The notes: generated by a model from the letters alone, not told the origin. DNA of 64,000 nt from Rotaria macrura (GCA_900239685.1 OENT01000191.1:1-64000), one strand, 5' to 3'. Counted from the stretch's first letter, positions 30,485 through 44,480 are shown. Numbers and translations: made by a program.

Positions 30485-32640
30485 TTGCGTGACAAGCCTC
30501 CTGCTATTATTCGATTAGCTGTCTATCTTCCAAATCAGCAACCGATTTATTTCGCTGAAGGAAATGAACGACAAGCATTGGAAAGACCTTCTACGAAAGA
30601 CACGACACTTATTGCATGGTTTGAATTAAATTTGAAAAATCAAGATGCTCGACAAAATCTTTATCATGGTATTCCACAACACTTTGTTTTTGAACGTAAT
30701 GGAATATGGAAGCGTCGACTACAAGATGAAAATGTTATCGGTAGAATGTACTCTGTCTGTCCCAGTGATGTAGAACGCTACCATCTTCGATTATTACTGT
30801 TAAATACTCCTGATGCCTGTAGTTTTGATGATCTCCATACGGTAGACGAGCAAGTTTGTCAAACATTCATGACAGCTGCTAAACGACGGGGCCTATTAAG
30901 AGATGATAATGAATATGATCGATGCTCGACTGAAGCCATTATCTTGCAAATGCCACAGCAGCTAGGAACACTTTTCTATGTGATACTTCTATACTGTAAT
31001 CCGACAAAAACAATAGATCTCTGAAACTCGTTCAAAGCACATATAGCAGAGGACTTCATGCAACATGCCGATGCTTAAACAGCAGAAGCAATGACATTCT
31101 ATGCAATCGAAGAAAAACTGGAAGAACAAGGTCGAAGCTGTAGAGATTTTTGTATGCCATCACCCACATCTGTTCCTTCATTTTTTCAACCAAAAATTAT
31201 CAACAAGGAAGGAGAAGTTTGAATAAGGCAAGAAATACATGCAATTTTGAACCATGATCAACGTTTAGCTGCAGATGAAATTCTTACAAATCATCGTAAA
31301 AAATCAAGTACCACTACTAGCTCATGTTCCCTTATTGATGATGCTATAGGTATAGGAAAAACCTATTTCTATAACACCATGTACCATTTATTCATCGAAC
31401 AAGGAGTCCATGCTATGACAGTTGCATGGACAGGAATCGCTGCAAGTTTATTGCAGGAAAGAAGAACTGTACATAGTCGTTTTAAACTTCCTATACCTAT
31501 CTTAGAAACATCTAAATCAAGTATTCGACCAAACAATAAGGTAAGCCAAACAGATTAGAAAAACTCAAGTTTTTATCCGGAATGAAGCACCAATGACTCC
31601 ATCTTATGGATTCAATGCAGTTGATATTTTGCTGAGAGAGGTAGTGAACATCGATGCACCTTTTGGAGGACATATTACGATACTCGATGGACATTTTCGA
31701 CAAGTTCTTCCAGCCATTCGACTTGCAAACAGATCAGATTTAATTGAAGCAAGTTTCAAAAGTGTCAGCCTTTGGCTTTACTTCAAATTCAGGCATCTAC
31801 ACCAGAACATGAGAATAGGAACACGTGAAGAAGAGTTGTCAATGTGACTTATTAAGCTTGGCAATGGTGAATTAACATGGAATGAAGATGATGAAATCGA
31901 ATTGCCTAGCTCTTGTATCTTAGACAGTAATTTGATTGAAAATATCTGTGGCCAACGCATTTATAAAGAAAATGTTACAACTCTATGGAACAGAACAATT
32001 CTTTGTCCCAAAAATGAACATTCTCTCTTGGTCAATGAAAAAGTTCTTCAACGACTACCCGGAATAGAAAAAATGTAAATAAGTGTAGATGAAGTAGAAT
32101 GTGAAGATGGTGATGAGGTTATCAACTATCCTACAGAACTTTTAAATAGACTTACACTATCAGGAATGACTCGTCTTAAACTTAAACAAAAGGGTGGTGA
32201 AATTGTTATGCTCCTTCGCAATTTAGATGTTCATCAAGGTCTATGCAATGGAATTCTGCTGATTGTGCGACGTTGACTAAATCAAACGATTGATTGTGAA
32301 TTCGCAGCTTGATCTACCAAAGGAAGCTGAGTTCTAATGTCACGAATCACTTTGACACCGCCTGATGCATTTTCGCCCTTTAAATTACGTAGACATCAAT
32401 TTCCCATTCGACTTTCATTTGTTATGACAATGAAAAAGTCACGAGGATAGACCTTTGATCGATTACAACTCCTTCTACCACAATCAGTCTTCCGTCTTGG
32501 TCAACTATACGTTGCTTTTTCAAGAGTTCACTCTCTAACCTCGATCAAGGTACCAATCATCAAAGAAGAAGCAAACAGTGAAAGACGTAAAACCAAAAAC
32601 ATTGTTTTCAAAGAAATTTTGTGAATTTGTTGCTGTAGAC
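30485..32640 (+). pseudogene. Helitron PIF1-like helicase region (broken)
   Basis: Open pieces at 30485-31024, 31247-31558 and 31593-31847 carry the linker (LPNQQPIYFAEGNERQALER, LLLLNTPDACSFDDL). They also carry the SF1 helicase motifs (NHDQRLAADEIL, DDAIGIGKT, AWTGIAASLL, GHFRQVLPAI, FRHLHQNMR). Later pieces keep GQRIYKENVTTLWNRTILCP and the C-terminal LRNLDVHQGLCNGILL. Multiple stops separate the pieces. Confidence 0.82.
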
Positions 32641-32760
32641 GAAATGAAGATTATGTAAATAATTTCTTTTGATGCAACGCAGATGAACATTTTAATAATC
32701 TACCTGATAATCCCCTGAAATTCACGAAAAACGTTCTTTTGTACATCAATATATTCTCGT

Positions 32761-33956
32761 TTTTGGCATTTCTATCCAGCTACATTTGTATTAATTTTGT
32801 TTTCGATATTTTTATTTTTGGTATTTTTCTCTTTCAGTACATTTCCTTTGTATTTTTCCATCATAAACTTTGATCAAGTTCACAATTAGTCACTGGAATC
32901 ATAAAGTAGAGTTTACTTTAATGCATCATCCAATAACACCAGTAGATTTAGTTCTACTGACGACTAGGGGTGGATCTTTTTATTTAGTAGGACTTAATTT
33001 AATACATTATTCATATGAATTCGCTTCCCACTTAATATCAAGTAGTGAGTGATAACTTTAAACTTTATTTTAAATTTGTTTTAATGCTCCAACTCAAAAT
33101 GATGACACTTTTATGCCACATTTCGTTCGCCTATAAACTATCGGATAAGAACCACCGTTTTCAATCAAACGAAGTCTGATTTGATGATCCGAAAAAGAAA
33201 GAGATTTTTTGGCAAGGAATACGGGACAACAAATTTTATTTGTACTTAGTACACAATGTCAGCCAATCCAAAAATCACTCAGGGTAAACGAGACTTGAGA
33301 AATAAATAGCATTAACAATATCTTCAAAAAGCGACAGGTCAAGTGGTTCAAAAGAACTTGCTTGTGCTATCTGTGCTTGACTCTCTTTCTCTATTCTAAT
33401 ATTTGAAGCAACTCAAAGCCCAGTCTAGTCAAACTATGGACCGCTGAAAATCTTCAGAGTTCAATGATCTGCGAAAAAGAAAACTGTCAGAAGTGTTATC
33501 AGCTATAGTATATTTTTTCTACAATCTGAATAAACTTGGTTCACGAACGAACTTTATGATAAATCTATACATTTAAGAAGGAGGTAGTGATTGAAAACAT
33601 CAGTCTTTTTTTGATTGATAAATCAGCATCAATAGACTAAGAAATTTACTCTTTCGAATAGCGTACATGCCACCAATTTGAGAGTGCAGCGTAGATAATC
33701 ATATCAAAGTTCCAAATGCGAATTCTAAGATACTCCTAATGGGATGTCACAATATAGGATATCCCAATATTGTTCATATTAAGAATGATCAGTGGGTGTG
33801 AGTGTGAGTTTAACTCTTTACTAAGTGAATACCCACATTCACACCCACCGCTGCTCTCTTACATACTCGAACCCCAAATTAGTTATGTGATACAAATAGT
33901 TTATCTTCAAATAGAAATCGTTTCATAAAATGGCAATCACAAGAAATACGCGATAT
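32761..33956. other. Stretch between the Helitron and the permease gene
   Basis: No gene is recognised. A telomere-like hairpin lies at 33792-33850. The remainder is AT-rich and probably includes the lost 3' end of the Helitron and the permease 3' UTR. Confidence 0.4.
33792..33850. repeat. Telomere-like inverted GTGGGTGTG / CACACCCAC tract
   Basis: GTGGGTGTGAGTGTGAG on the left faces CCCACATTCACACCCAC on the right across about 25 bp. The units are variants of TGTGGG in opposite orientations, similar in layout to the tract at 45543-45604. Confidence 0.55.
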
Positions 33957-36900
33957 TTAAGTGTGCTCATTACAATCATCGAGTTCATTCAATTGCTTCT
34001 GTCGATTCCATTCAGTCCATTCTTCGGATGACAAATCATCAGGTTCTACTTCTGGTCCTGGTATCAGTTTCCATCGTTGTGCGACTTCAAGTAACATAAA
34101 TAATCCTATCATAGTAGCATACCCAACACTGAATCGCCATCCTTCATCATTTTTTCCATACAAAACTCCGACATTTGATGAATGAATCAAACCAAAAAAC
34201 GATAAGAGCGCCGCAAGAAATGCCCAAACTGCAGCTCGAATAAACTTTCGATCAATCATATATATTAGGATTGCTGTGATGAAAATGCATGCTAGGAGAC
34301 TACCGCCTGCCAAATTCGAAAGTCCACTATAGGAAAAACCGGTTATTTGAGAAGACACGTTGACAGCAAAATCCACATTGGCTATGGTAAAATTAGCATA
34401 GGCAGCTGAAACACCACTAATTACGGTACTTTGTGCCCAGTCGGCTATGACAGGCATTAAGCCAAGAAGAAATGCCGGGTAGTGACGTGGTGGGGTTATA
34501 GCTAGAGTTTCTGCACATATGAAGGTACCGATAAAAATCTTCGTACACAAGAAAAAATGATTCTTTGATAAATACACCTACAAAAGTACTTACGATGACT
34601 GGATTGACAGAGACAACGGCGATTATTTTCAAAACGACAGGGATTATGCCAAAAAAGCACAGCAATAAGTAAGTCAAACAATTGATCACCGAATAGGCTT
34701 GCCTTGCACCCATTCGTTTAAAAGCTGGATGGCCAATATAAACTAGAGTAAAAAACAATACACATTTATGAAAACAAAACTTGTACAAGTTTTGGAAACC
34801 TGAAATCAAAGAAATTTGTAAGCTCAGATTCACCAGAAATCAAAGATGATTATCGAACATTTCTTAGAAAACGATCTTCTTTAAGAAATACACAACAGTT
34901 ATAAATGAATTGATTTCACAGAGCTGTGCCTCATTATATAGTTACAATTTTGTTATCTAAAGTTTTCAGTTCTAAAAATGTCTACCAAGTACAATCGTTA
35001 GGATTCTGGCTCTAACAACTGCCTGACTTTTATTCGAAACATCTGACTGCTTCATGAACATGAACAACCACTTAGTGCATTCTGTATTTCCTAGTAAATG
35101 TGGGTATGACTTGTAATCAGTCACGTTCAAAAATTCAATGTGTGATCGACATTTTATTTGTCTTCAAAGTCACTAACTGAGGAAGCCTTGTACCCTAAAC
35201 AAGTAGTTTTTTGTTCGTTCCTACTACTATTTGATTGAACAGTTGACATTATTATTCAGGAAGCATTCAAAAATTTTCGACATTCTACTACGGTGATGGA
35301 TGGTAATGAAATTTCTCTCATCGCAGTCTTTCTAATGATGATGAGCTGTTCGTTCATAAGGTTGTACTGATGGGTATAGGAAGCGGTCCAAATTTAATAT
35401 AAACATGGTACATGTCGCAGACCTTAATGAGTTCTACAAATTTATTGTTCATTGTATTTTCTCTGATGTGAATGACGTCATCAAGAAACTTATCTGAAAT
35501 AACACTGGGAAATTTTCTGATTGGTGAAGTTTATGCACAAGTCAAGTGAAAACAATGCTTATCCGTGCCAAACAATATAGCTAAATTATTAAAAGCATCG
35601 GCACGAAATACAGTAACGTCATAACTCGATTGAAGATAGAAGATTAACTACTTGAATATGGTCGATTTCTGATGAGAACCTTGGAGCAGATCGAGCTTTC
35701 CGGCTTCATTTATTTCTGACAGAGGCAATCTAAAATACAATTACTCTCATAGTGGTGGTTCCACTAATAACCAACGAAGAGGACAGGCATGTAACTCTTT
35801 TATGATCATTTCTGTTAGCGTCAGTGCTAAATCACACTAACGCTAATCGATGATCAAGATGCGCCTTCTTTTCTAATTGGCTAGGACAACTGTCCGGATA
35901 GCAGGTGTGGGTTGGATTTCGGGTAAGGTCTCTTTTTGATCTTTATGTCATCAAACATCAGTGACATTACTTGTCTCTTCCGTTCTATAAATATTAGAGC
36001 TAACAATTTCATGTTAGAAAATTCTTATTCTACTACTTTGAATAGAATGATTAGCTTCATACGATGAAGCATATCACCGGTACTAAGTACATTAGGTGGA
36101 GGACTTCATAATATAAAATATTCATTAGTCGACTATGTATCTGTGCTTTCCAATGATGATTTCTACGCATGTTAGTATATGAATGACTGAACCCTGAGAA
36201 TTTGGGCTCCCTCCATGCCTACTTCAGGATCATATTAGAATCAATTGCTCTAATATTTCCTCAAGTCCGAGAAAAGAAAATTGCTTAGGAAAAACGTTGG
36301 ACACTCATTTCGTTCCATTTATTTCGTTCCAAACTTATTTTGTCTCATCCACTATGTCCCTCTACAGTTTGACTCTACTCCTTCTTTGATATGCTTAGCT
36401 AACTTGATCTAGAGACTAACAGAAACGAAAAGAAACCTTCACACTGAAATCTTATCTACGACATAAACACTTTCTCCTTTGGTGCACCAACAGTTGAGCC
36501 CCCCGATAGTTGAGCTCCCGAAAATTGAGCCTTCATTGATGTATAAGGCAATATGCAGAATCAGCATCTACCCATGTACGTAGATAAAGTTTGAAAATGC
36601 TGTAAACCTGCCACTTATCATGTTGTGAATGATTCCTTGATACTCGCGTCTATGAATATGACGACTATCTCTACAGAAATGAACGAGTATTCGCAAATAT
36701 CTAATATGATTTCTAGCTTAGAATTTGTCGCCTATTTAGAGGATCAATTTTTGGAGGGTCCATTTCAAAACAATCGACGCTGTGCTCCTCGCTTCTTAAA
36801 TTCGATGTGAAATGTTTTTTTCGAGATTGAAGCATCAGCTACCTCGAACGAACAACTCATCAGAAGGCTGGTACAGAGCTATTCAAGTAGTGTGATCTCT

Positions 36901-39900
36901 GGTCGATTTTCACGATAAAGTTGCACATACATTTTGTTTAGCACTCAGGACGAGAAAACCTATCAATCTGTGAATCTATCAAAGACTTGAAAATCGGACA
37001 GCACGCCAATTTCATTGTGGCTGAACAGTTGCAAGCTGGGGTTACTAAATTAAGAAAAGCGAGCGAAATACGAGTTGTTGGATGAACGATTACAGCTACT
37101 AGTTTCGTCTTTTCATCTGATACCAAGAGAATTGTATTTTAAAAGAGGGCTAACTCTGTTCAGTTTTTGATATAAATGTTAAGTCGACTAAATGAAGTTA
37201 TTTTCTTGTACTTTTTCAATTGTTCTTTAAATCAGGCTCAACTGTCGTGTCACCTTCTCCTTTCCTATTTAGCAAGGGTTGCTAATCATACGACTAAATG
37301 GTGGATATTGAAATTTTAAAGAGTAAAAGAGGAAATGCGAGTGTGTATCATGATGGGTTCATGTTCGAGCAGCACCGATTGACTGATGAAAAATGTATCT
37401 TTCGATGTGAAAGTCGCGAATGCAAGAGGAAATGACTGTGACTGTTAGAATTGGTCGCTTCTTTGTTCATGCATCGACATCCACACTGAACAAAGTCGAG
37501 TGGATCAAGAGCGAAAGCCCAAAAAGGAGATCTATGCTGCTCTTGATTCACGATTAAAACAAATTGCTGCTTCTTATAATTTCGAATCTGTTGGGGGGGT
37601 ATATGACTCTCTTGACTGCTAACATGAAATAGCATTCTTGAACTATCATTCATTCGTTACTATATATTTTATATATTAAAAAAATAGAAGATTGAAGCAC
37701 ATGGCACTCTATATTATACAGAATAGTCACAATTGATTTTTTCCATGGGACGAAATGATAGGTGCTGGAAAAACTGCTATTACTTCCTAAATTGCAAGTA
37801 CTTGTTCACAACCAAGCATGTGCTAGGTTACATGGTTTAGTGTAAATAATGTGTTAGCCATTCATAGAGACCGCACCATTGCTTACGATTTAACCTAGTC
37901 TATTTACTTGATCTATCATCAATCGAAGTACTTTCTTTTACTTCTCATTGAAAAAGATTATCAACCGAAATTCGATTATTATTAAACAGCAGTTTAATTA
38001 GCATTGATTCTGCAGATTTTAGTCATTTTCACCAACAAAATTCATCGAATGCTCATAGTGAACATTTTAAGTCCACTGCAGATCTATATTATGGGGTGAA
38101 AGTTTTTGACAAAATCAATTGTATTCTACAGAAACCCATGCTCAAATTTTCGTTTTGGAAAATAAATGCGACGCATCAATTTTTACTGAAAACCGTTGGG
38201 CATCAGTGAACTTTGAACAGAGATTCGTAAGTCTTTGAGACTATTCGGTACTATCCAATTATTCCTATGAATTTTTTACAGAATTTGGCCATGAAACGAT
38301 TCAAAGACGAATAATCGATTCTAATTTCACTACCCTTTCAAAATAATTCAACAATGTTCAAGACATCTCATTACAATTTAGCATTCATTGCAGAGTTGTT
38401 TCTTCTTTTTCGGAAATGTCAAATCTGAAGACTGGTGAAATCGATATTTTTCAGACTTTTCAGTTCAAAGGCTGAAGATTATAACTGGAACTTATGATAT
38501 TCCGAAGAACTGTGATTACATATATATGTACAGTGATGAACAATTTCAATGCAAATAACATAGATGAACGACCATCTGAGGTTGCTGCATTTGAAGATTC
38601 CGTGAAAAGGTAAAATGATGTTCATCATGGATAAGATTTTCAGGCGAAACATAATCTAAAAGTTTTCTGTCACTTAATGACTCAATGAGTAATGCTGAAA
38701 ATGTAGAGATAGAGAGAATTAACAAAAATAATTGCAAATCATGACAATAAGCAGCTATTAAATATAACCGGTAAAGAGATGGCATCAGATTTCAATAACA
38801 TTTTATCTCAATTTTAAGATCGTTGAGAGGAAAGTTGAGTCACTAAGAAACATTTATTTAGAGTCAGAATACTATACCCTTTCTGAAGCTATCGTTAGAA
38901 ATATTTTCATTCAAAATGATTTAGTCAAAGCATATCATAGAAAAGGTGAAACTTTAGCCTATAAAGAATTCTTTTTTCCGAATGATTTCGTATCTTCGTT
39001 GGAAGTTACTCGACCTATAAAGTATAACACACTTTCCTACCGTTGAACTTTATTCAATAACTAGCTTTGCTTTGTAATTATGAACATAAGTATAAAGCCT
39101 ATACTATATTTTTGAATGTGGGTTTCTTACAAAATTAATTTTTCGACATCACTCTTTGTCCATGAGTTTTGTTTTCGTTCCAAGCTGTTTACCAATGTTT
39201 ACGTTTTGAAGTATACGTTTAGACAAATATTTCCTTTTGACGTGAAATAAATAATCAGATCAAACGATCGAAAAATAGTACAGGTAGAGAATATAAGTTA
39301 TAAAAAAAACTTTATTTCATTTCACTCAAGCCCCAGTTTCAACCCATTTGATTGTCGGAACACAGCGAATCAAGTCCAACTCAAAAACAAAGACCGAAAA
39401 TACATTTATGAAGGGCAAAAACTCTCATTTGCAGGAATAGTTCAAAGATTTACCATTACTCTTGTAAAAGCATTTGTCAAAAATTACATACCAGTCATGC
39501 CAAGAAAGGAGCCGAATAGACTTGCTATTATGGTGCCGACTCCATCGGCAAACATTGCTTCGCGGGTCGGATAAAAGTCGCCGGACCTTTTTGCCGATTC
39601 AACACACTGAATAGTACCGATAGCAATTGAAACAGCTGTCGGTATCGTTGTTGACAAATATGGCCCAATTTCCTTCATGTTTTGAAACATGCCTCGAACA
39701 GGAAATACCGCTGGATAAGGTTTTACTAACTTAATAGCGTCACGCACATCTTGAGCCGTATTCGTTGATGTCGCCCAGCCTAGTGCTGTGCCTACAATTA
39801 AGGCAATAGCAGCTACTGGGATCGGCCCCATTTTAACTAGATGGAAAGAATGGGATTATGTGAAAAAGTCGACTTTTACTCACCCTTTCCATAGTATCCC

Positions 39901-41990
39901 AAAATAACAATTGAAAATGGAAGAAAAGATACTATTGGCAAAGAAGCTATAGATAAATATAGATTCAAACCCAAGTAGGCAAATCCGATGGCAGAAAGTG
40001 AAGATAGAAGTGCAACACCTGGCGTATTCCGTCTTATAAATTCGCCAAAGATGCACAAAACAAGTATAACAATTCCTGTTATGAAGTTACTTCCTATTGC
40101 AATGTACCAAGCACGTTCTTGACACATATTTTGATCTTGCCCGCCATTTTCACTCATACATTTGTAATAGACAGGAAAGATAATGCCGAAAATAAACGCA
40201 ACTGAAAATCCAAATAAATCAATGGATGAAATAAATGGAGATTATTCTTATTTACATGCTCCTGGTGTATTAATTCCGTACGGCATCGTGCAAACATCAT
40301 CTCGCTGCTCTTTGTAAGCAAGCTTTCGAGCCATGTAAGCATAATATAGATTACCCCATAACAGAGCCAGAGCTAAACTACAAAAATCGGACTTGATTAT
40401 CTTGCGATATAGGCAATATTACGCCAAATGCTAAGAAAAAAGTTCTGGTAAACGGTCAAATCTTGTTTGTCAGCTTTCATTTGACTTTTGTACGTGATTT
40501 ACTTAACTAAAGAGGTTATATTCGTTCAAGTGCATTTCACCAAATATGAAATAGTATCTCTGATTAAGGCAATTATATTTGGAAAATATAATAAAGCAGA
40601 AAGTATCAATTATTGACTTCCTCGAAATTCTTAGCAACATCGTATTTGTGCTATGACTTTCGAAATGCATATTTTAATTGATTAGCACATTATACTAGTA
40701 CAGAGAAAATTTCATTTTGACGATTTTAATACAACACAATTGAAGTAATAATCGACTTTATTATTTTATTATATTTGATTTTTTCCGCGAAAATCAGATA
40801 AAACCGTAACAAGGTCTTAGATTTAAGGTTCAGAAATTCGATGGACGAATATGAGTAACTGTTTTGAAATGGATTCTAATTGTTGGTTAAGTTTTAGTGC
40901 AAAGTCAAAGACGACCATAAGCCTATTATATCATTTAACCGTACGAACTAGGATGCATGAAAATTGTTATCGCTTTGTTTTACTCAAAATATTTAGAAAT
41001 GGTTTTAAATCATTACCACGATTTATGTGATAGTATAGTAGAAACTGTTCTCAAAAACTGATATGTATACATGTGTAAGTTTTGAGTGCTGTACAATGAA
41101 AGTATTGTAATTGAATAATACAGTCATTCATTGATTCGATTGTTTTGTATGAGAATAGTCAAAAAGAAGTTTTCGATCTATTAGTATATAGTGTACTAAG
41201 CAAGCTCAATATGCTTTTCTGATACATTCGTATGAATTCGACTTTGTTAAAATTTTAGAGCAAATAAAAGGATCAATATACAACAGTCTATTTTCACAGA
41301 TCGGTGATTTCTCACGCAATATTCCGTGAATTTCGGCCAGAAAATCTGCGGGACGGACATCGTTTCCGTTTCAACCCGTCTATAAATGTCATGAATTAGA
41401 ACTAGAAATCCGTTGACCGTATTCGGCTGCCGGAAACGTAGACAGGATCAGTTTGGAATAATGTGTCAGTTATTTAGCAAAACTCTATTGTTTTATTCAG
41501 AGATCCAATATCATACTCGGATAAAGCACACTTTAATACATATGCCCTTCGATAGTAAGATCACTTACACGAATCAAATAAAAATTAACAAAAACATTTT
41601 AGGAGCCAACAAACATGTGTTCTTGTAAATGTGAGTAGTATTGCATATGCATCATTACCCTGTTACGATCTTTCCATAGATTATGTCAGAACTAAGGACG
41701 GTTTGAACTGTAATAATAATAGACAACAGTGTTGCCATATTGTCAATGAATAAAGCAACCAGTCCATCAACATCACCTCTTACTAAAATAGGGTATTTTG
41801 GGTTACGTCTAAAGGCACTAAGCCACTCTTTTGGATGGAATGTAAACAAAGTGCGTAATTCAGTAACTGAAGTATCCCAGTAGCGCCTAAGAAAATGACC
41901 AATCGTGTTGTTTTTAGCTGTAGGTTCGGTGGAACACTCTTCGATCGTCAAATGATTGTCTGTTGGAGGTAAAGACGTTAAGGAAGTCAT
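33957..41990 (-). CDS. NCS2-like (xanthine/uracil/vitamin C permease-like) transporter
   Basis: This is a multi-pass membrane transporter of the nucleobase/ascorbate type. Six exons join in phase to 615 residues: 41990-41659, 40377-40256, 40201-39884, 39836-39492, 34742-34594 and 34538-33957. Family-like blocks are GLALALLWGNLYYAYMAR, DDVCTMPYGINTPGAF and ERAWYIAIGSNF. Others are TGMTVYIGHPAFKRMGARQAYS and ICAETLAITPPRHYPAFLLG. Hydrophobic segments through the protein fit the usual 12-14 membrane helices. Substrate cannot be told. The N-terminal 50 residues and the last 45 are hydrophilic and likely cytosolic. The start is the first ATG in exon 1. Introns 2, 3 and 5 are about 47-56 bp. Intron 1 is 1.28 kb and intron 4 is 4.75 kb, very long for this locus. 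The 4.75-kb intron bears a decayed NTPase-like sequence on the opposite strand. Confidence 0.85.
34743..39491 (-). other. 4.75-kb intron 4 of the permease gene
   Basis: The donor is GTATGTAATTTTT and the acceptor TTTTTTACTCTAG. The exons on either side join in phase across the conserved TGMT-VYIGHPAF block, so the intron is real. It contains a decayed NTPase-like sequence on the plus strand (37740-39046), short TTGAGC repeats near 36494-36534, and otherwise unassigned AT-rich DNA. Confidence 0.7.
37740..39046 (+). pseudogene. Decayed P-loop NTPase-like sequence inside the permease intron
   Basis: The plus strand near 37758 reads IGAGKTAITS, a Walker A motif. After single stops it continues with VNNVLAIHRDRTIAYDLT, a pattern like the NACHT/STAND family (FSRxDxxR...IAYQL), then LLLIEKDYQPKF. 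Further on, STADLYYGVKVFDKIN (about 38078) and an open 230-bp segment, 38817-39046 (...VESLRNIYLESEYYTLSEAIV..., ...FPNDFVSSLEVTRPI), look protein-coding. Stops interrupt the first half. It may be a dead gene copy inserted in the intron, or a nested gene whose exons I failed to join. Family assignment rests on short motifs. Confidence 0.35.
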
Positions 41991-44331
41991 CAATATCTAA
42001 ATAGAAGTAATTTTGACAAAAACATATCAGATCGATTAATATTTGGAGATTTTAATAGTCAATCTTATCCTATAGTTAACTATTTCAAAAGTGACCAATT
42101 ATGATCATTTTTTCACCTTACAAGACCATATCCAATAATACAATAACCATATTGTGACTATCCATATTTAAATGCTTAATGAACTCCCAGTAATTTCAGA
42201 GAAAATTTCAATATGCGATCAATCATTGTTTCTTCTCTGAAACATCTTTAGCGGTAGAAAATTCATTTGAGATTCTTGAAGTAAAATCCCATGAAGATCA
42301 TTATTCTTCACATGATGCATTTTGGGAATACCCTGGAAATTTGATTAAGCGCAAGGGTAATAAATACAGAGCTATAGAACTATAGAAGGTGCAGAAGTGA
42401 ATGAACCATTGTATTCCCTATATCGGTTGTCGGCCCATTAGCACATCTTTTATTTCAGTATCGTGGCGTGAGGGCATGAACCAACGCTCCCCCCTTCCCC
42501 CTCAAAGAGTCGTGACCCGTGCTCGTCTCTGTGCACAAAGTCATTCTAATAGTTCTCAATATCTCCCATACCTTCTATAACTCGTATACCTCTAAATCTA
42601 TTACGCTGATGTTTAATCAAGTTTCCAAGAAACTCCTATAACACATCAAATCTGATTCTTATTCAGACAGATAATTAATTCGAATTGAGTAGCAGTAAGA
42701 AGCATTTCGTCATCATAAGAGAAGAAAAATATTTGAGAGTAAGTCTAACCAAATTAAATTGATATTGAAAGTTTTATTCTCTCATCTATTCTATGTGCAA
42801 TTGCTCCGATTACAGAACATTAAAAGCAAATTATATGGGGAAATCTTAATAACACTGAATTCTAACCTCCTACAATTGTTGTTTGGTTGCTGTCCTGTCG
42901 AGTAGAAAGTATAGTTGAGCAGAATTTGTCTAGTATTAAATAATGATTCAAATTCTCTAATCTACAAACATTCTTCACTGCTGATATACTTTTGCATAAA
43001 TACTTTTATCCTCAATAGGCTATTTCCTCTCTGGTAGATGACTTCTAATCTTGATACGCAATGACAACGAGGGATTTATACAAGATTTAAGCGAAACGGA
43101 GTTCATGATATCCGTCGATCATGATGAGAGAGAGTGGTGCGAAGCATTGATCAGCAACAATTGTAGTCGATGCAATTCCCGATTTTTCGTATTGAGAAGT
43201 CGAATTTCCTCATTCCAATATGGTGAGTTGGAATCTTGTAACAAGGAATTCAGTAAAGTTTGTTGTAAAAAGATAGGATGCATTACACGAATACATGGAA
43301 CTATCGGGTCATAACGTTTCGAAGAAGCAGATGCCCACGGTAAATTTGTGTTGCACTTGCTGAGCTGATCGCAGCATGGTGTAGACATTTGAGAATCGAT
43401 TATGAAAAACATGCAGGTCATTGTTGCTTAATCGAAACGCGAACTACAAAAATGAAAAAGAAAGGTTTCACGAAATATCTCGTGAAGTGTTCACATCAAA
43501 GAAACATGACCATGTACGAAAAAAAAACAACAACACCCGTTTACGATATTCAGTATTCATCGAGTTTAGCGAAGAAAATATGCAGAAAGAAAAAGCAATC
43601 AATGACATGTATATGAATAGATTCGTATTATTTCAGAATGAATGTTGCAAGTGGGCAATTTCAGTGCATTGTACATCGAGATAATAATTAAAACCTATGA
43701 CAGCACAGTCACAAATTCTGCAACCAACTGTTGTCATCAGACGAAATATTTCTTCAGGAGAGATGGACAATAATGGTTGCGGAGCAATCTCTCGTGATGA
43801 GTGTCAACTAAATAATAGTTTTAATTAGTAAATGGTGCCTGATTACATTCGACAGCATTCCAAATGGACCTTTTCCATTATTGGCCAAACTTTCAAATAC
43901 ATTACTACCATAGTTACATATCTTGAATGGAAGTAAGAAATGATTGTGATAGCAGAGCCTACGAAAACAATCATAGCTTTGTAGTATGAAGTCTGGTAGA
44001 TTAAACTGAATAAGCAACTTTAGTGAATGAAATCAACAGTTTTCATGTTCCATCGCTTTGGGTGGATAATGATATATTGAATCTGTCAACGTTGATAGTG
44101 TAGTTATTTGACTGTTTGCATGACTTGAAACACTGGCTAAATGAATAAACTCGACATAAGTTACTCACGATGTTTATGTCAGAAGAACTCAAGAAAATCA
44201 AACAGGACGACTATCGCCGGAGCGATTGAGTTAACAGCAGTTCTTAAATTCAATTTATTCATGACTTATTTTCTGTAGATATAAAGTATGATTATTAATC
44301 AAAAGAGAAATTAAAAAATGCTTTATTATTA
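41991..44331. other. Intergenic stretch upstream of the permease gene
   Basis: No clear gene. An open plus-strand stretch at 43051-43314 is cysteine-rich (NCSRCNSRF, KVCCKKIGC) and is followed in another frame by a Cys/His-bearing segment (HAGHCCLIET...FTKYLVKCSHQ, about 43404-43499). This could be a decayed DNA-binding or transposase fragment, but I do not recognise it. A C-rich patch (CTCCCCCCTTCCCCCTC) lies at 42488-42504. Confidence 0.35.
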
Positions 44332-44480
44332 TCAGTTACTGGGACATCATTTCAACCGTTCTGCTATCGTTACTAACTTTTGTTTCGTCGTTTACTTCAT
44401 ATTTTTCTTAGTTAGTCATTCTTTGCGTAACATAACTTAGTAATGATAGCAGAACAGTCGAAGTATTGACACAATAACTG
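44332..44480. repeat. 149-bp inverted repeat
   Basis: The left arm (44332-44377, containing CGTTCTGCTATCGTTACTAA) and right arm (44437-44480) are reverse complements at about 80%, separated by about 60 bp. It is probably a small degraded foldback element. No target duplication was found. Confidence 0.6.

Larger units (their letters stand above)
27200..32760 (+). mobile_element. Decayed Helitron (Rep-helicase)
   Basis: The plus strand carries in order the parts of a Helitron protein. They are an arginine/lysine-rich N-terminus (27394-27660) and a zinc-binding-like block with CQHYDALHF and CCHHGFVQL (about 27750-27840). Next come FRIHGRIYHRIGPFHTGPG (about 28001) and the N-terminal Helitron domain. 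Then follow the HUH Rep domain (LPHCHML, about 29855), the tyrosine motif YLFTYIYKG (about 30312) and a PIF1-type helicase (31230-32450). Helicase motifs are weakened (DAIGIGKT for Walker A, NEAPM for DEAPM, DGHFRQVLP). Many stops and frame changes show that it is no longer autonomous. Two insertions lie inside it (28690-29450 and 29987-30045). Neither the 5' TC end nor the 3' hairpin-CTRR end was identified, so the limits are approximate. Confidence 0.88.

Noticed and set aside
43051-43690. Cysteine-bearing open stretches that might be a zinc-finger or transposase gene.
   Set aside because: The frame changes twice, no spacing matches a known finger, and no splice sites join the pieces.
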